A stretch of 40,429 bases of DNA, taken from assembly GCA_041589565.1 (NCBI GenBank), contig JBFHVL010000003.1:1-40429 (forward strand), read 5' to 3'. The stretch comes from Pleionea sp041589565 (GTDB taxonomy: Bacteria > Pseudomonadota > Gammaproteobacteria > Enterobacterales > Kangiellaceae). Of this stretch, positions 32,686 through 40,429 are shown one piece after another. Position 1 is the stretch's first letter. Each line of letters starts with the position of its first letter. The notes beneath the pieces are model-generated. The model had not been told where the DNA came from and ran no database searches. It saw only the letters and a list, made by a program, of their open reading frames with translations. Both the position numbers and the translations under genes were made by a program.

Positions 32686-34689
32686 TTACTTCTCTTCGAG
32701 CATCGCTTTGGCCATAGCCACCAGATTTTCGGTAGTAAATCCAAACTCCTGGAACAACGCACTGGCCGGGGCCGATTCGCCAAAAGTGGTCATACCCAAA
32801 ACTTTGCCATTGAGGCCAACATATTTATACCAGTAGTCGGCATGACCCGCTTCTACCGCAATGCGCGTGGTGATACCTGAAGGCAATACACTTTCTTTAT
32901 ATTGCGTAGATTGTTGCTCGAATATATCAGTGGATGGCATGGATACTACGCGCACCTGTAATCCGTCTTTCTCCAGTTCAGTGGCGGCTTTTAATGCCAG
33001 CTCAACTTCCGAACCCGTAGCGATGAAAATCATTTCCGGTGTGCCAGTGCAGTCTCGAATCACGTAACCACCTTTGGCGATGTTTTCAAGCTGCTCTTCC
33101 GAGCGACCCAGTCCGGGTAAACCTTGACGTGACAAAGCCAGCGCTGTAGGTCCATCTTCTCGCTCCAACGCGGCTTTCCAGGCCACTGCAGTTTCAGTCG
33201 CATCGCAAGGACGCCATACCGACATATTGGGGGTAGTGCGTAAGCTGGTCAGTTGCTCGATCGGCTGATGGGTAGGACCATCTTCACCCAACCCGATGGA
33301 ATCGTGAGTGAACACATAAATTGTACGTTGCTTCATCAATGCAGCCATACGACAGGCGTTACGGGCGTATTCCATAAAGATCAGGAAGGTGCCGCCATAA
33401 GGTATAAAGCCGCCATGCAACGCAATACCATTCATGATCGCGGCCATTCCAAATTCGCGCACTCCATAATAGAGATAGTTACCGGAGGCATCTTCGGCAT
33501 CAATACCCTTAGAACCGCTCCACAGAGTCAGGTTGGAACCGGCCAGATCCGCAGAGCCACCCAACAGCTCAGGCAGTGCAGGAGCAAACGCTTCAATCGC
33601 GTTTTGCGACGCTTTTCGAGTTGCGATCTTGGCTGCGTCAGCCTGAGTGCTACGGATAAACTCCATCGCTTTTTGCTGGAAATCTGCAGGTAGTGAACCA
33701 TTTAAGCGACGCTCCAGTTCTGCGGCCAGTTCTGGATGCTCATCACGGTAAGCAATAAACAGATTGTTCCAAGCTTCTTCTAACTCGGCTCCACTACTGC
33801 GTGCATCCCATCCAGCATAAATCTCATCAGGGATCTCAAAGGGTCCGTGGTGCCAGTTGAGGTTTTTACGAGCACCGGCAATTTCTTCGGCACCTAAAGG
33901 GGCACCATGGCATTCTTCTTTACCTGCTTTGGTCGGAGCGCCAAAACCAATGGTCGTTTTGCAACAGATTAAAGTTGGCTTACGCGTTTCGGCACGCGCC
34001 TGTTCAATCGCTGCTTTGATCGCATCTGGATCATGACCGTCCACCGCCGAGATCACTTGCCAGCCATAGGACTGGAAGCGTTTAGGTGTATCGTCGGAGA
34101 ACCAGCCGTCCACCTCACCATCAATGGAAATGCCATTGTCGTCATAGAAGGCGATCAGTTTGCCTAATCCTAATGTGCCAGCCAGAGAACAAACTTCGTG
34201 CGAAATACCTTCCATTAAGCAGCCATCGCCCAAGAAGGTATAGGTGAAATGATCAATCATCTCAAAATTGGGACGATTGAATTGTGCGGCCAGCACTTTT
34301 TCAGCAATTGCCATACCCACTGCATTAGCAATACCCTGCCCCAATGGACCGGTGGTGGTTTCAACGCCAGGTGTATAGCCATATTCGGGATGGCCGGGGG
34401 TCTTGGAATGTAATTGACGGAAATTCTTTAAGTCTTCAACCGTTAACGCGTAACCGGTTAAATGTAGCAGAGAGTAAATCAGCATGGAGCCGTGACCGTT
34501 GGACAAAATGAAGCGGTCGCGGTTAACCCATTGTGGGTTTTTCGGGCTGTGTTTTAGATAATCGTTCCACAGGACTTCGGCAATATCGGCCATGCCTAAG
34601 GGAGCGCCGGGGTGACCTGAGTTAGCCTGTTGCACGGCATCCATACTCAAAGCACGGATAGCATTAGCTAATTCGAAACGGGTTGGCAT
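32686..34689 (-). CDS. tkt: Transketolase
   Basis: A 667-residue thiamine-diphosphate enzyme of the pentose phosphate (or Calvin) pathway that moves two-carbon units between sugar phosphates in the cytosol. It shows AIRALSMDAVQQANSGHPGA at the N-terminus, the ThDP/Mg motif GDG...N (YTFLGDGCLMEGISHEVCSL, AFYDDNGISIDG), THDSIGLGEDGPTHQPIEQL in the pyrimidine domain, and a C-terminal regulatory domain. Length matches E. coli TktA. The ATG at 34689-34687 has AGGAG 6-7 nt upstream; the ATG at 34713, 24 nt further upstream, lacks this support. It heads the tkt-gap block. Confidence 0.97.
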   Translation of the reverse strand: MPTRFELANAIRALSMDAVQQANSGHPGAPLGMADIAEVLWNDYLKHSPKNPQWVNRDRFILSNGHGSMLIYSLLHLTGYALTVEDLKNFRQLHSKTPGHPEYGYTPGVETTTGPLGQGIANAVGMAIAEKVLAAQFNRPNFEMIDHFTYTFLGDGCLMEGISHEVCSLAGTLGLGKLIAFYDDNGISIDGEVDGWFSDDTPKRFQSYGWQVISAVDGHDPDAIKAAIEQARAETRKPTLICCKTTIGFGAPTKAGKEECHGAPLGAEEIAGARKNLNWHHGPFEIPDEIYAGWDARSSGAELEEAWNNLFIAYRDEHPELAAELERRLNGSLPADFQQKAMEFIRSTQADAAKIATRKASQNAIEAFAPALPELLGGSADLAGSNLTLWSGSKGIDAEDASGNYLYYGVREFGMAAIMNGIALHGGFIPYGGTFLIFMEYARNACRMAALMKQRTIYVFTHDSIGLGEDGPTHQPIEQLTSLRTTPNMSVWRPCDATETAVAWKAALEREDGPTALALSRQGLPGLGRSEEQLENIAKGGYVIRDCTGTPEMIFIATGSEVELALKAATELEKDGLQVRVVSMPSTDIFEQQSTQYKESVLPSGITTRIAVEAGHADYWYKYVGLNGKVLGMTTFGESAPASALFQEFGFTTENLVAMAKAMLEEK

Positions 34690-34864
34690 AGAACTCTCCT
34701 GAGTTGAGGGCATAATGGGCTCGTAGTGGCTACTTCAAAACTCAGATGCCATAGCACGGCCCCAGAAATGGCGCGTATTTTCTCAAAACGGGGGGGCAAA
34801 AATCAAACCGTTTCGAGTATTTTTTGCGCACAGTTGTGGATTTTTATACTTAAATCGTGTTGTT

Positions 34865-34895
34865 AAAAAAACAACCGTTCTAAGCGACGTGGTTG
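34865..34895 (-). terminator. Candidate terminator of engB
   Basis: On the minus strand, CAACC and GGTTG (14-nt loop) are followed by seven T residues, about 45 nt after the engB stop. The stem is only 5 bp, so the call is weak. The rest of 34714-34940 holds a G-run (GGGGGGG near 34790) and no gene. Confidence 0.35.
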
Positions 34896-34940
34896 AAACC
34901 AGCGCCAGCGCAGGGACCAGCCCGATTTCAAAAGCGATGC

Positions 34941-35579
34941 TTATTGGTTCGCCGGGTAGTCAAACCAGCCCAATAACCGTTGCATCAACTGGTCCATTCC
35001 GGTGCGTTTCAGTGCAGAAAAGTTCTGAACGGTGCTTTCCGGGTGGATTTCTGCAAGACGCTTTTTGACTTTCAACAGGGTATTTTTGGCAGCACCCTGC
35101 TTTAATTTATCCGCTTTACTGAGTAATACATGAGTCGATAATCCAACTTCAGCTGCCCAGCACAACATTTGCTCATCCACTTCTTTTAATGGATGACGAA
35201 TATCCATCAGAACGACCAGACCTTTTAAGCATTCTCGACGCTGCAAATATTGGCTCAAGGTAGCCTGCCAACGCTCTTTAACCTCAAGCGAAACCTTGGC
35301 AAATCCGTACCCCGGCAAATCCACCAGTCGCCGCTCATCATCTAACGTAAACAGATTAATCAACTGGGTTCGCCCCGGTGTCTTACTGGTGCGCGCCAAA
35401 CTTTTCTGTTCGCACAGCACGTTTAGAGCGCTGGACTTTCCAGCATTGGAGCGACCGGCAAAGGCCACTTCAATTCCGGCGTCGGGTGGCAACTGAATCA
35501 GCTCGGCAGCCCCCATATGATAGCGCGCCTGGCGAAACGGGTTAATTTTGTCAGATGATTGCTTCGATTGACTTGCCAT
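34941..35579 (-). CDS. engB: Ribosome biogenesis GTP-binding protein EngB/YihA
   Basis: A 212-residue essential GTPase involved in large ribosomal subunit assembly and cell division. G1 is GRSNAGKSSALN, G3 is LVDLPGYGFAKV, G4 is LLSKADKL (S-K-A-D for the usual T-K-x-D) and G5 is near FSALKRTGMD. The N-terminal block GIEVAFAGRSNAGKSSALN is near-invariant in the family. I use ATG 35579; a TTG at 35597 would add six residues but has no ribosome binding site. It is divergent from cytochrome c4, the arrangement common in gammaproteobacteria. Confidence 0.95.
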   Translation of the reverse strand: MASQSKQSSDKINPFRQARYHMGAAELIQLPPDAGIEVAFAGRSNAGKSSALNVLCEQKSLARTSKTPGRTQLINLFTLDDERRLVDLPGYGFAKVSLEVKERWQATLSQYLQRRECLKGLVVLMDIRHPLKEVDEQMLCWAAEVGLSTHVLLSKADKLKQGAAKNTLLKVKKRLAEIHPESTVQNFSALKRTGMDQLMQRLLGWFDYPANQ

Positions 35580-35599
35580 GAATTCGCTCAGATCCAATG

Positions 35600-35628
35600 T
35601 GGCTTTTTATAGGCAATTTCCCTATAAT
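35600..35628 (+). promoter_or_regulatory. Candidate promoter of the cytochrome c4 operon
   Basis: A perfect -10 TATAAT at 35623-35628 has, 17 nt upstream, TGGCTT at 35600-35605, which is a weak -35. It faces the cytochrome c4 gene with a leader of about 125 nt. Confidence 0.4.
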
Positions 35629-35759
35629 TCAGCCACTTTCGTAAAATTGGCGCAAGTGTAGCATGGCGCCCAATGCTCTTCACGAAAAACTAAAACTTGG
35701 TGAGATTGAGAAAATACACAAAAACCTCTCAACGCAATCCACTAACGAAAGGATCAACA

Positions 35760-36362
35760 ATGAAAAAATTCGCTGTATTATCGGTTTTATTGGGGTTGGC
35801 ATCGGTATCCTATGCGGCCGGTGATGTAACAAAAGGTCAAACGGCTGCTGCAGCCTGTGCGGCCTGTCACGGTGCAGATGGTAATGCCACTACTTTGGCT
35901 GAATACCCAAAGCTGGCCGGTCAGCGGGCCAACTACCTCGCCAAGCAGTTACACGATTTTAAATCGGGCGTTCGCAAAGATCCGGTAATGGCGGCTCAGG
36001 CGGCTTCTTTAACCGATGAGAGCATTCTTGATATTGCAGCTTTCTACGCCAGTCTAGACGTTCAATATTCAGCGGTTCCTGCCAAATACATTGAGCAGGG
36101 TGAAAGCTTATATCGTGCAGGTGATGCGGCAAGCGGTATTGCAGCTTGTATCGCATGTCACGGTCCACAAGGTAATGGCCTTGAGTCTGCTGGTTTTGCT
36201 GCGCTGGGTGGACAAAACCCTCAGTACACCATAAAACAGCTAAAAGCGTTTCGCGATGGGACACGCGACAATGACGCTAACCGTATGATGCGAGACATTG
36301 CTGCCAAGTTGAGCGATGAGCAAATTGAAGCACTTGCTTACTACTTGGTAGGTCTGCACTAG
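35760..36362 (+). CDS. Cytochrome c4 (periplasmic di-heme)
   Basis: A 200-residue secreted protein. The signal peptide is MKKFAVLSVLLGLASVSYAA (1-20). Two c-type heme sites, CAACH at 33-37 and CIACH at 130-134, lie in two homologous halves, the cytochrome c4 duplication. Likely axial Met ligands are in KDPVMAAQ and in NRMMRDIAAKLS. It carries electrons to a terminal oxidase in the periplasm. I choose the ATG at 35760 with AAAGGA upstream, since the longer ORF from 35697 would bury the signal peptide. It is followed by a strong terminator. Confidence 0.95.
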   Translation: MKKFAVLSVLLGLASVSYAAGDVTKGQTAAAACAACHGADGNATTLAEYPKLAGQRANYLAKQLHDFKSGVRKDPVMAAQAASLTDESILDIAAFYASLDVQYSAVPAKYIEQGESLYRAGDAASGIAACIACHGPQGNGLESAGFAALGGQNPQYTIKQLKAFRDGTRDNDANRMMRDIAAKLSDEQIEALAYYLVGLH

Positions 36363-36380
36363 TTCACTGCAAACGACTTT

Positions 36381-36411
36381 AAAAAGCCGTTCCTGATGAA
36401 CGGCTTTTTTT
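36381..36411 (+). terminator. Rho-independent terminator after cytochrome c4
   Basis: A 12-bp stem AAAAAGCCGTTC / GAACGGCTTTTT with loop CTGAT and a T-run to 36411, 18 nt after the cytochrome c4 stop. The following 187 bases up to 36598 hold no gene and must carry the promoter of the next operon; I see no clear consensus there. Confidence 0.92.
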
Positions 36412-36598
36412 ATGCCTACCAAAATCAATCGTACTTTGATTGGTGAAGTGCTTGAATCACAGACTATCTGATTTATGATTCAGTCTCCGAAGCAGAAGCT
36501 AGTGAAAGATGAAACCCGATTGCTTTCGGCTTGTCTGAGCAAGCAACGAGAAAATCAATAAGCCAGGCTTTATGCCTTAACAACTGGATCAAAACCCT

Positions 36599-37207
36599 AT
36601 GTTACACCGCCAAATGATACGAATCCTCTTAACAGCCTGTTTATTATGCTCCGCACCTTTGTGGTCTGGAGAAACCAGTAACACAGGCTTTCTGGAAAAA
36701 ACAGACTACACACGTATCAGCGCACCAGCAGTAGATATGCCCGATATTGTTTTGGTCTTTCGCTACGGCTCCGAGTCGAGTTATCGCTTGTACCGCATCC
36801 TGTCAGAACGCAATTTTGCAGTAACTCTCTGGCCCGCAGTTTTTAGAGAATCCTGGCGTCCCGAAGCCAAGTTAGCGCTCATGGCCAATCAGCTACAGGC
36901 CTCTACCAAGCAGCAACTGGCTTTATTTGAAAGCTTACATCAGGAACCTGCGGACTGGTCACAACTGACGGCTTATCGACAATTATTAAGTAAAGTTGAG
37001 TTTAAGGCGGAGTCCGTTGAGCCGGTTTTATTTGATTCGGAGCTACCTAAACGCCTGAAACACACCCAAATGCGCATTAAAGAGTTCTCAATTTCGACCG
37101 TGCCGACTATTATTTTTAAAGGGCAATACACAATAAACGCCGATCAGGCCAAAACACCCGCGCGTCTGATAGACATCATTCAACACTTGGAGCAGCTGAC
37201 GCAATGA
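36599..37207 (+). CDS. DsbA-fold periplasmic protein lacking the CxxC active site
   Basis: A 202-residue protein with a signal peptide (about 1-23). VLVFRYGSESSYRLYR at 51-66 aligns with the DsbA active-site strand (FxYGCPHCY), but both cysteines are Ser (S58-E-S-S61). The cis-Pro loop is kept (STVPTIIFKGQYTI), as is the helical insertion (ALMANQLQASTKQQLALFES). It cannot act as a dithiol oxidase, so a chaperone-like or binding role is possible. In Pseudomonas-type genomes a DsbA gene occupies this position after cytochrome c4 and before an EEP-family gene and a GGDEF gene, so this is probably the orthologue with a lost active site. It overlaps the next gene by 4 nt (ATGA). Confidence 0.8.
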   Translation: MLHRQMIRILLTACLLCSAPLWSGETSNTGFLEKTDYTRISAPAVDMPDIVLVFRYGSESSYRLYRILSERNFAVTLWPAVFRESWRPEAKLALMANQLQASTKQQLALFESLHQEPADWSQLTAYRQLLSKVEFKAESVEPVLFDSELPKRLKHTQMRIKEFSISTVPTIIFKGQYTINADQAKTPARLIDIIQHLEQLTQ

Positions 37208-38043
37208 CCTCTGCAGATACTCAGCCATTCATTGACAGTAGCCAGCATCGGCTACGTATGCTGAGTTTCAATATTCAGGTAGGCATTGATACCGCACGTT
37301 ATTCCGATTACATAAAAAAAAGCTGGCGTCATGTGCTTCCTCATGCTGGGCGCCACTTAAATCTGAAGAAGATTGCCGAACTGATAAAAAACTACGACGT
37401 AGTTGCCCTGCAAGAAGTCGATGCCGGAAGTCTGCGCAGTAACTACATCAATCAGGTGGAATACATTGCAGAGCGTGCCGGGTTTCCCCATTGGCATGTA
37501 CAGCGCAATCGAAACCTCGCCACCATTGCTGCTCATGCGAATGGTCTGCTGTCGAAAATTCCTGCCGAAATGGTCATTGATCATAGTTTGCCGGGCATTA
37601 TTCCTGGTCGTGGCGCTTTGGAAGTGAGCTTCGGCGCAGGCGCCCAGTCTTTGGTGGTGATGGTCGCTCACCTCGCACTCGGTAAAAAAGCACAACGCCG
37701 ACAGATCAGTTATATCGCGGAAAGCCTCGCTGGCCATGATTTCTTTGTAATTATGGGTGACTTTAACTGCGAGCCTGACTATTTGACTGAAGAACTCGAC
37801 AAGGCGGGCATCAGCACGCGGATTGCCGATAATTGTGAACCCACTTACCCAAGCTGGAATCCCAAAAAATCACTCGATCACATTGTGGTAAGTAAAAATT
37901 TAAAAGTTGAAAAAGTCGCAGTGCTTCCTGATGTTATTTCCGATCACTTACCCGTCGCCATGGAAATCATCTTACCGGTCGAACTAGCGCAAACGATTAA
38001 AGCAAGGAGTCCTGTGTCTGCAACACATACGCACAGCTTATAG
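37204..38043 (+). CDS. Endonuclease/exonuclease/phosphatase-family protein
   Basis: A 279-residue protein of the DNase I-like EEP superfamily. Metal and catalytic motifs are in order: MLSFNIQVG, VVALQEVDAGS, PGRGALEVSF, VMVAHLALGKKAQRRQI, VIMGDFNCEP, SLDHIVVS and ISDHLPVAME. No signal peptide is seen, so it is cytosolic or secreted by an unknown route. The substrate (nucleic acid, phospholipid or inositol phosphate) cannot be told. It is coupled to the DsbA-like gene by ATGA and precedes the GGDEF gene by 6 nt. Confidence 0.9.
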   Translation: MTSADTQPFIDSSQHRLRMLSFNIQVGIDTARYSDYIKKSWRHVLPHAGRHLNLKKIAELIKNYDVVALQEVDAGSLRSNYINQVEYIAERAGFPHWHVQRNRNLATIAAHANGLLSKIPAEMVIDHSLPGIIPGRGALEVSFGAGAQSLVVMVAHLALGKKAQRRQISYIAESLAGHDFFVIMGDFNCEPDYLTEELDKAGISTRIADNCEPTYPSWNPKKSLDHIVVSKNLKVEKVAVLPDVISDHLPVAMEIILPVELAQTIKARSPVSATHTHSL

Positions 38044-38049
38044 AAAACT

Positions 38050-39615
38050 ATGTCAAATACTGAAGATAATAATAATAACGAAGCCGAACAATTACGCCGC
38101 TATCTGATGCTGGTCAGCTACAGTGGGATGGGGATCGATAAGCGGCTCGATAAGCTATTACATCAACTACGTAACGATATTAAGCAGCAGGCTTCGCTAA
38201 ACGAAGTTAAGTCATCGGTTGATGATATTACTCAGTGCCTGCGAGAAATAGAAGAGTCGGTGGAAACGGCGGCAAAACAAGAAGTCGATCCAAAGGCTCT
38301 GCTCGTTTTACTTGTTGAAGAATTACTGGCCACTAACGTTAAACGAAAAGTTAAACAGCAATTAAAGCAGCTTAAAAAATCGTTACCTAAGCAATCGGCA
38401 GAGCAAGCCGTCGAAAATGTTAAACAGATAATTAAAGATATTATTCAGTCAGCTAACCAAAAAAAGTTCAACTGGAATCCTTTTAGTCGGAACAAAGATC
38501 AGGATGATGCAAAGGATAAACAAACAACGCAAGTCGTTAATGCCACTGACATTCCCGACTCCTTGAGAGACGCGCTCAACAACTTTGTTGAGCAATTGGG
38601 AACTATTGATATTTATCGTAAAGCAACCGGAGCCATTAAAACTCAGCTTTTAGTCTTGCAATCTTACGATCAACTATCCCCACTGATTGAGCAAATTGCC
38701 ACGGTACTTCTTGAAGCAGCAGGACAAGAACACGTTCAATTTGAAAACTTTCTGCAAAAGTTGAATAAGCGATTGTTGCATGTTGCTTCGTATTTAAATA
38801 AAGCTGCCGTTGGCCATGACGGTATGATCACAGACACAAACCAACTTAACAATGAATTAAAACAGACTATTGAAGAGTTGAAACAAGAAATCAGTGACAC
38901 ACCCGGACTTGGTGGTTTAAAAGATCGCTTGCTTGCCAGCTTTGAACACATTTTTTCCAGTGTGAATCGTTTTAAAGAGTCGCAGGTCAATCGTGTTCAG
39001 GCATCAATGGCCGAATTACAAATTATAAAGGAACAATTACAGGTAACCGAAGAAGAAGCGGAGCGCTTAAAAGCAAACTTACAGGAGCAAAGATTTCGCG
39101 CCTATAACGATCCCTTAACACAACTTCCCAATCGGTATGCTTACAACGAGCGGCTATCTCAAGAATACACTCGCTGGCGACGCTATCGCAGTCCATTAAG
39201 TCTTGCGGTTTGTGATATCGATCACTTTAAAAAAGTTAATGACGAAAAGGGACACTCAGCAGGCGATAGAGTATTACAGCACGTCGCTGAAGTCCTGCAG
39301 CATGGTATTCGGGAGTCTGACTTTATAGCCCGTTACGGTGGCGAAGAATTTATTATTTTAATGCCCGAGACTACACTTACTGATGCGACCAAAGCCATCA
39401 ATAAACTAAGGATCAGCATCGCCAAAGAAAATGTTCCGCTTAATGTCAATGACAAACTACAGGTCACCCTATCGTTTGGTGTAGCAGAATTTGAGGGAAC
39501 AGATACTGCCAATGATGTTTTTGACAAAGCCGATAAGGCGCTATACCGGGCCAAACAGAAAGGCCGTAATCAGGTTTGTTGCGAGCGTTCCAGTGCCCAT
39601 CTTATCGACAATTAA
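38050..39615 (+). CDS. Diguanylate cyclase with helical sensory region
   Basis: A 521-residue cytosolic protein that should make c-di-GMP from two GTP. Residues about 1-345 are helical and Gln/Lys/Glu-rich, without transmembrane segments, and end in a coiled coil (EEAERLKANLQEQ). The GGDEF domain (about 350-510) has DPLTQLPNRYAYNERL, VCDIDHFKKVND, the active site GGEEF at 430-434 and an intact inhibitory site RxxD (RESD, 421-424). It resembles the Pseudomonas GGDEF protein in the same gene order (DgcH type), which is recalled, not checked. The start follows the EEP stop by 6 nt, so the two genes are co-transcribed. Confidence 0.93.
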   Translation: MSNTEDNNNNEAEQLRRYLMLVSYSGMGIDKRLDKLLHQLRNDIKQQASLNEVKSSVDDITQCLREIEESVETAAKQEVDPKALLVLLVEELLATNVKRKVKQQLKQLKKSLPKQSAEQAVENVKQIIKDIIQSANQKKFNWNPFSRNKDQDDAKDKQTTQVVNATDIPDSLRDALNNFVEQLGTIDIYRKATGAIKTQLLVLQSYDQLSPLIEQIATVLLEAAGQEHVQFENFLQKLNKRLLHVASYLNKAAVGHDGMITDTNQLNNELKQTIEELKQEISDTPGLGGLKDRLLASFEHIFSSVNRFKESQVNRVQASMAELQIIKEQLQVTEEEAERLKANLQEQRFRAYNDPLTQLPNRYAYNERLSQEYTRWRRYRSPLSLAVCDIDHFKKVNDEKGHSAGDRVLQHVAEVLQHGIRESDFIARYGGEEFIILMPETTLTDATKAINKLRISIAKENVPLNVNDKLQVTLSFGVAEFEGTDTANDVFDKADKALYRAKQKGRNQVCCERSSAHLIDN

Positions 39616-39633
39616 GCAGAGGCCAGCTCTTTA

Positions 39634-40329
39634 TTACTTGAGTTGACTACTTCCTTTTAGCGCACCAAGCGTATAGGAGTGAAACTCTCGTCGATAAAGC
39701 ACTGCTACAACCCAGGTGGCAGCGATCATAAACAGCCAGGGTTGAATAAACCAAGCAAGAATTGCCATAGCAAAGGAGTATGCGCGTAACCCCAAAGCAA
39801 AAGAATCATTCGCACGAGTAAGCAACTGATTGGCGAAAATTACAAATCGTTCTTTATCGACCAGCTCCGCATCAACATCCGGAGCGGCTCCCACAACGAC
39901 TAAGGCAAAGTTATATTGACGCACGCTCCAGGCAAATTTAAAAAACGCATAGACAAAGGTGAGTACCAGCAAGAGCAGCTTAACTTCCCACGACGCGCGG
40001 GTCGTTTCTGAAACAAAAGGCAAAATATTGGTTAGCTCAATCGCTTGATCGGTCGCACCCAGTACCGTTAGCAAACCGGCCAGAATAAATATGGTCGTTG
40101 ATGCGAAAAAGCTGACATTACGCTGTAAAATTCCCAGTGCCGTGATATCTGCAATGCGTACTTCTCGGTCCACGACACGACTCATCCATACTCCTCGTAC
40201 CTGGCTTAAGGCAGAGGCTAAAGTCGGAGATACCTTACCGTTCCGATAAGCAAATAACGCATAGCCAATCCAGCAAATAAAAAACCAAAGCAAGGCAAAC
40301 CAGTCGAGTGGATCGAGAATTTCCAGCAT
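39634..40329 (-). CDS. DUF599 inner-membrane protein
   Basis: A 231-residue integral membrane protein of the DUF599 family with unknown function. Several hydrophobic segments are visible: FALLWFFICWIGYALFAY at the N-terminus, VSFFASTTIFILAGLLTVLG, LLLLVLTFVYAFFKFAWSVR and AMAILAWFIQPWLFMIAATW. DREVRIADITALGILQRNVS is a typical family block. I prefer the ATG at 40329 (MLEILDPLDW), since the longer form from 40404 adds an unconserved tail. It is convergent to the GGDEF gene with an 18-nt gap and no clear terminator. Confidence 0.88.
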   Translation of the reverse strand: MLEILDPLDWFALLWFFICWIGYALFAYRNGKVSPTLASALSQVRGVWMSRVVDREVRIADITALGILQRNVSFFASTTIFILAGLLTVLGATDQAIELTNILPFVSETTRASWEVKLLLLVLTFVYAFFKFAWSVRQYNFALVVVGAAPDVDAELVDKERFVIFANQLLTRANDSFALGLRAYSFAMAILAWFIQPWLFMIAATWVVAVLYRREFHSYTLGALKGSSQLK

Positions 40330-40415
40330 AATTTCTATCTCTCGCTGACAGAGTGTATAGTGAGTAGTTATTTCGGCGAGTGCCGTTAAAACCAATGTAC
40401 ACAATTGAGGTTACT

Positions 40416-40429
40416 GTGTCATCGTTTAA
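40416..40429 (+). CDS. Possible 5' end of a divergent gene
   Basis: GTG at 40416-40418 has GAGG at 40407-40410, 5 nt upstream, and the frame (MSSF...) stays open to the window end. An in-frame ATG at 40395 is an alternative start. Too little sequence is present to identify the product. Confidence 0.25.

Noticed and set aside
36599..36650. Lipoprotein signal (LTAC) in the DsbA-like protein
   Set aside because: The hydrophobic stretch before Cys14 is too short and a standard signal peptidase I site near residue 23 fits better.
1..40429. CRISPR arrays, insertion sequences, rRNA or tRNA genes
   Set aside because: No regularly spaced repeats, transposase genes, terminal inverted repeats or recognisable RNA gene sequences were seen in reading the window.

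Overview
The window looks like chromosomal DNA of a gammaproteobacterium, probably marine or otherwise environmental. I cannot name the genus from sequence alone. The right part carries a housekeeping block in an order I recall from Pseudomonas-like gammaproteobacteria: EngB/YihA GTPase, cytochrome c4, DsbA-like protein, endonuclease/exonuclease/phosphatase-family protein, GGDEF protein. Base composition is moderate, roughly mid-40s % GC by eye.

Layout. (1) 1-125, minus strand: the first 41 codons of phosphoglycerate kinase. (2) 126-552: a divergent intergenic region. (3) 553-1209, plus strand: a NarL/LuxR-type response regulator. (4) 1222-31312, minus strand: a compact 18-gene cluster encoding an extracellular contractile injection system (eCIS, the PVC/Afp/MAC type of phage-tail-like particle). 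In transcription order it holds a pseudo-receiver protein, sheath, tube, a two-CxxC baseplate/chaperone-like protein, a lysine/serine-rich orphan, DUF4255 cap, AAA+ ATPase, a 2250-residue protein with two DUF4157 domains, tube-adaptor, LysM, gp27-like hub, gp5/gpV-like spike, PAAR-like tip, gp25-like, two baseplate-J-like wedges, gpI-like, a DUF6519/beta-helix protein, and a protein with a transthyretin-like domain and an Ada-like Cys cluster. (5) 31491-34689, minus strand: GAPDH and transketolase. (6) 34941-35579, minus strand: EngB. (7) 35760-39615, plus strand: cytochrome c4, a DsbA-fold protein without its cysteines, an EEP-family enzyme and a diguanylate cyclase. (8) 39634-40329, minus strand: a DUF599 membrane protein, with a possible divergent gene start at the window edge.

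How it fits together. tkt, gap and pgk commonly form one block (tkt-gap-pgk) on one strand. Here all three keep that order and strand, but about 31 kb of eCIS plus its flanking regulator lies between gap and pgk. gap has a strong terminator, so the eCIS must start from its own promoter just downstream of it, and pgk must now have its own promoter. The eCIS genes are tightly packed, with several 4-nt overlaps, so they are probably one operon. The particle would have one sheath type around one tube type, an ATPase and a cap protein, and a baseplate with separate hub and spike genes. The obvious cargo is the tandem-DUF4157 giant, whose C-terminus carries an HNH-toxin-like histidine motif. I found no recognisable tape-measure protein. 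There are no capsid, terminase, portal, integrase, lysis or T6SS membrane-complex genes, so this is neither a prophage nor a T6SS.
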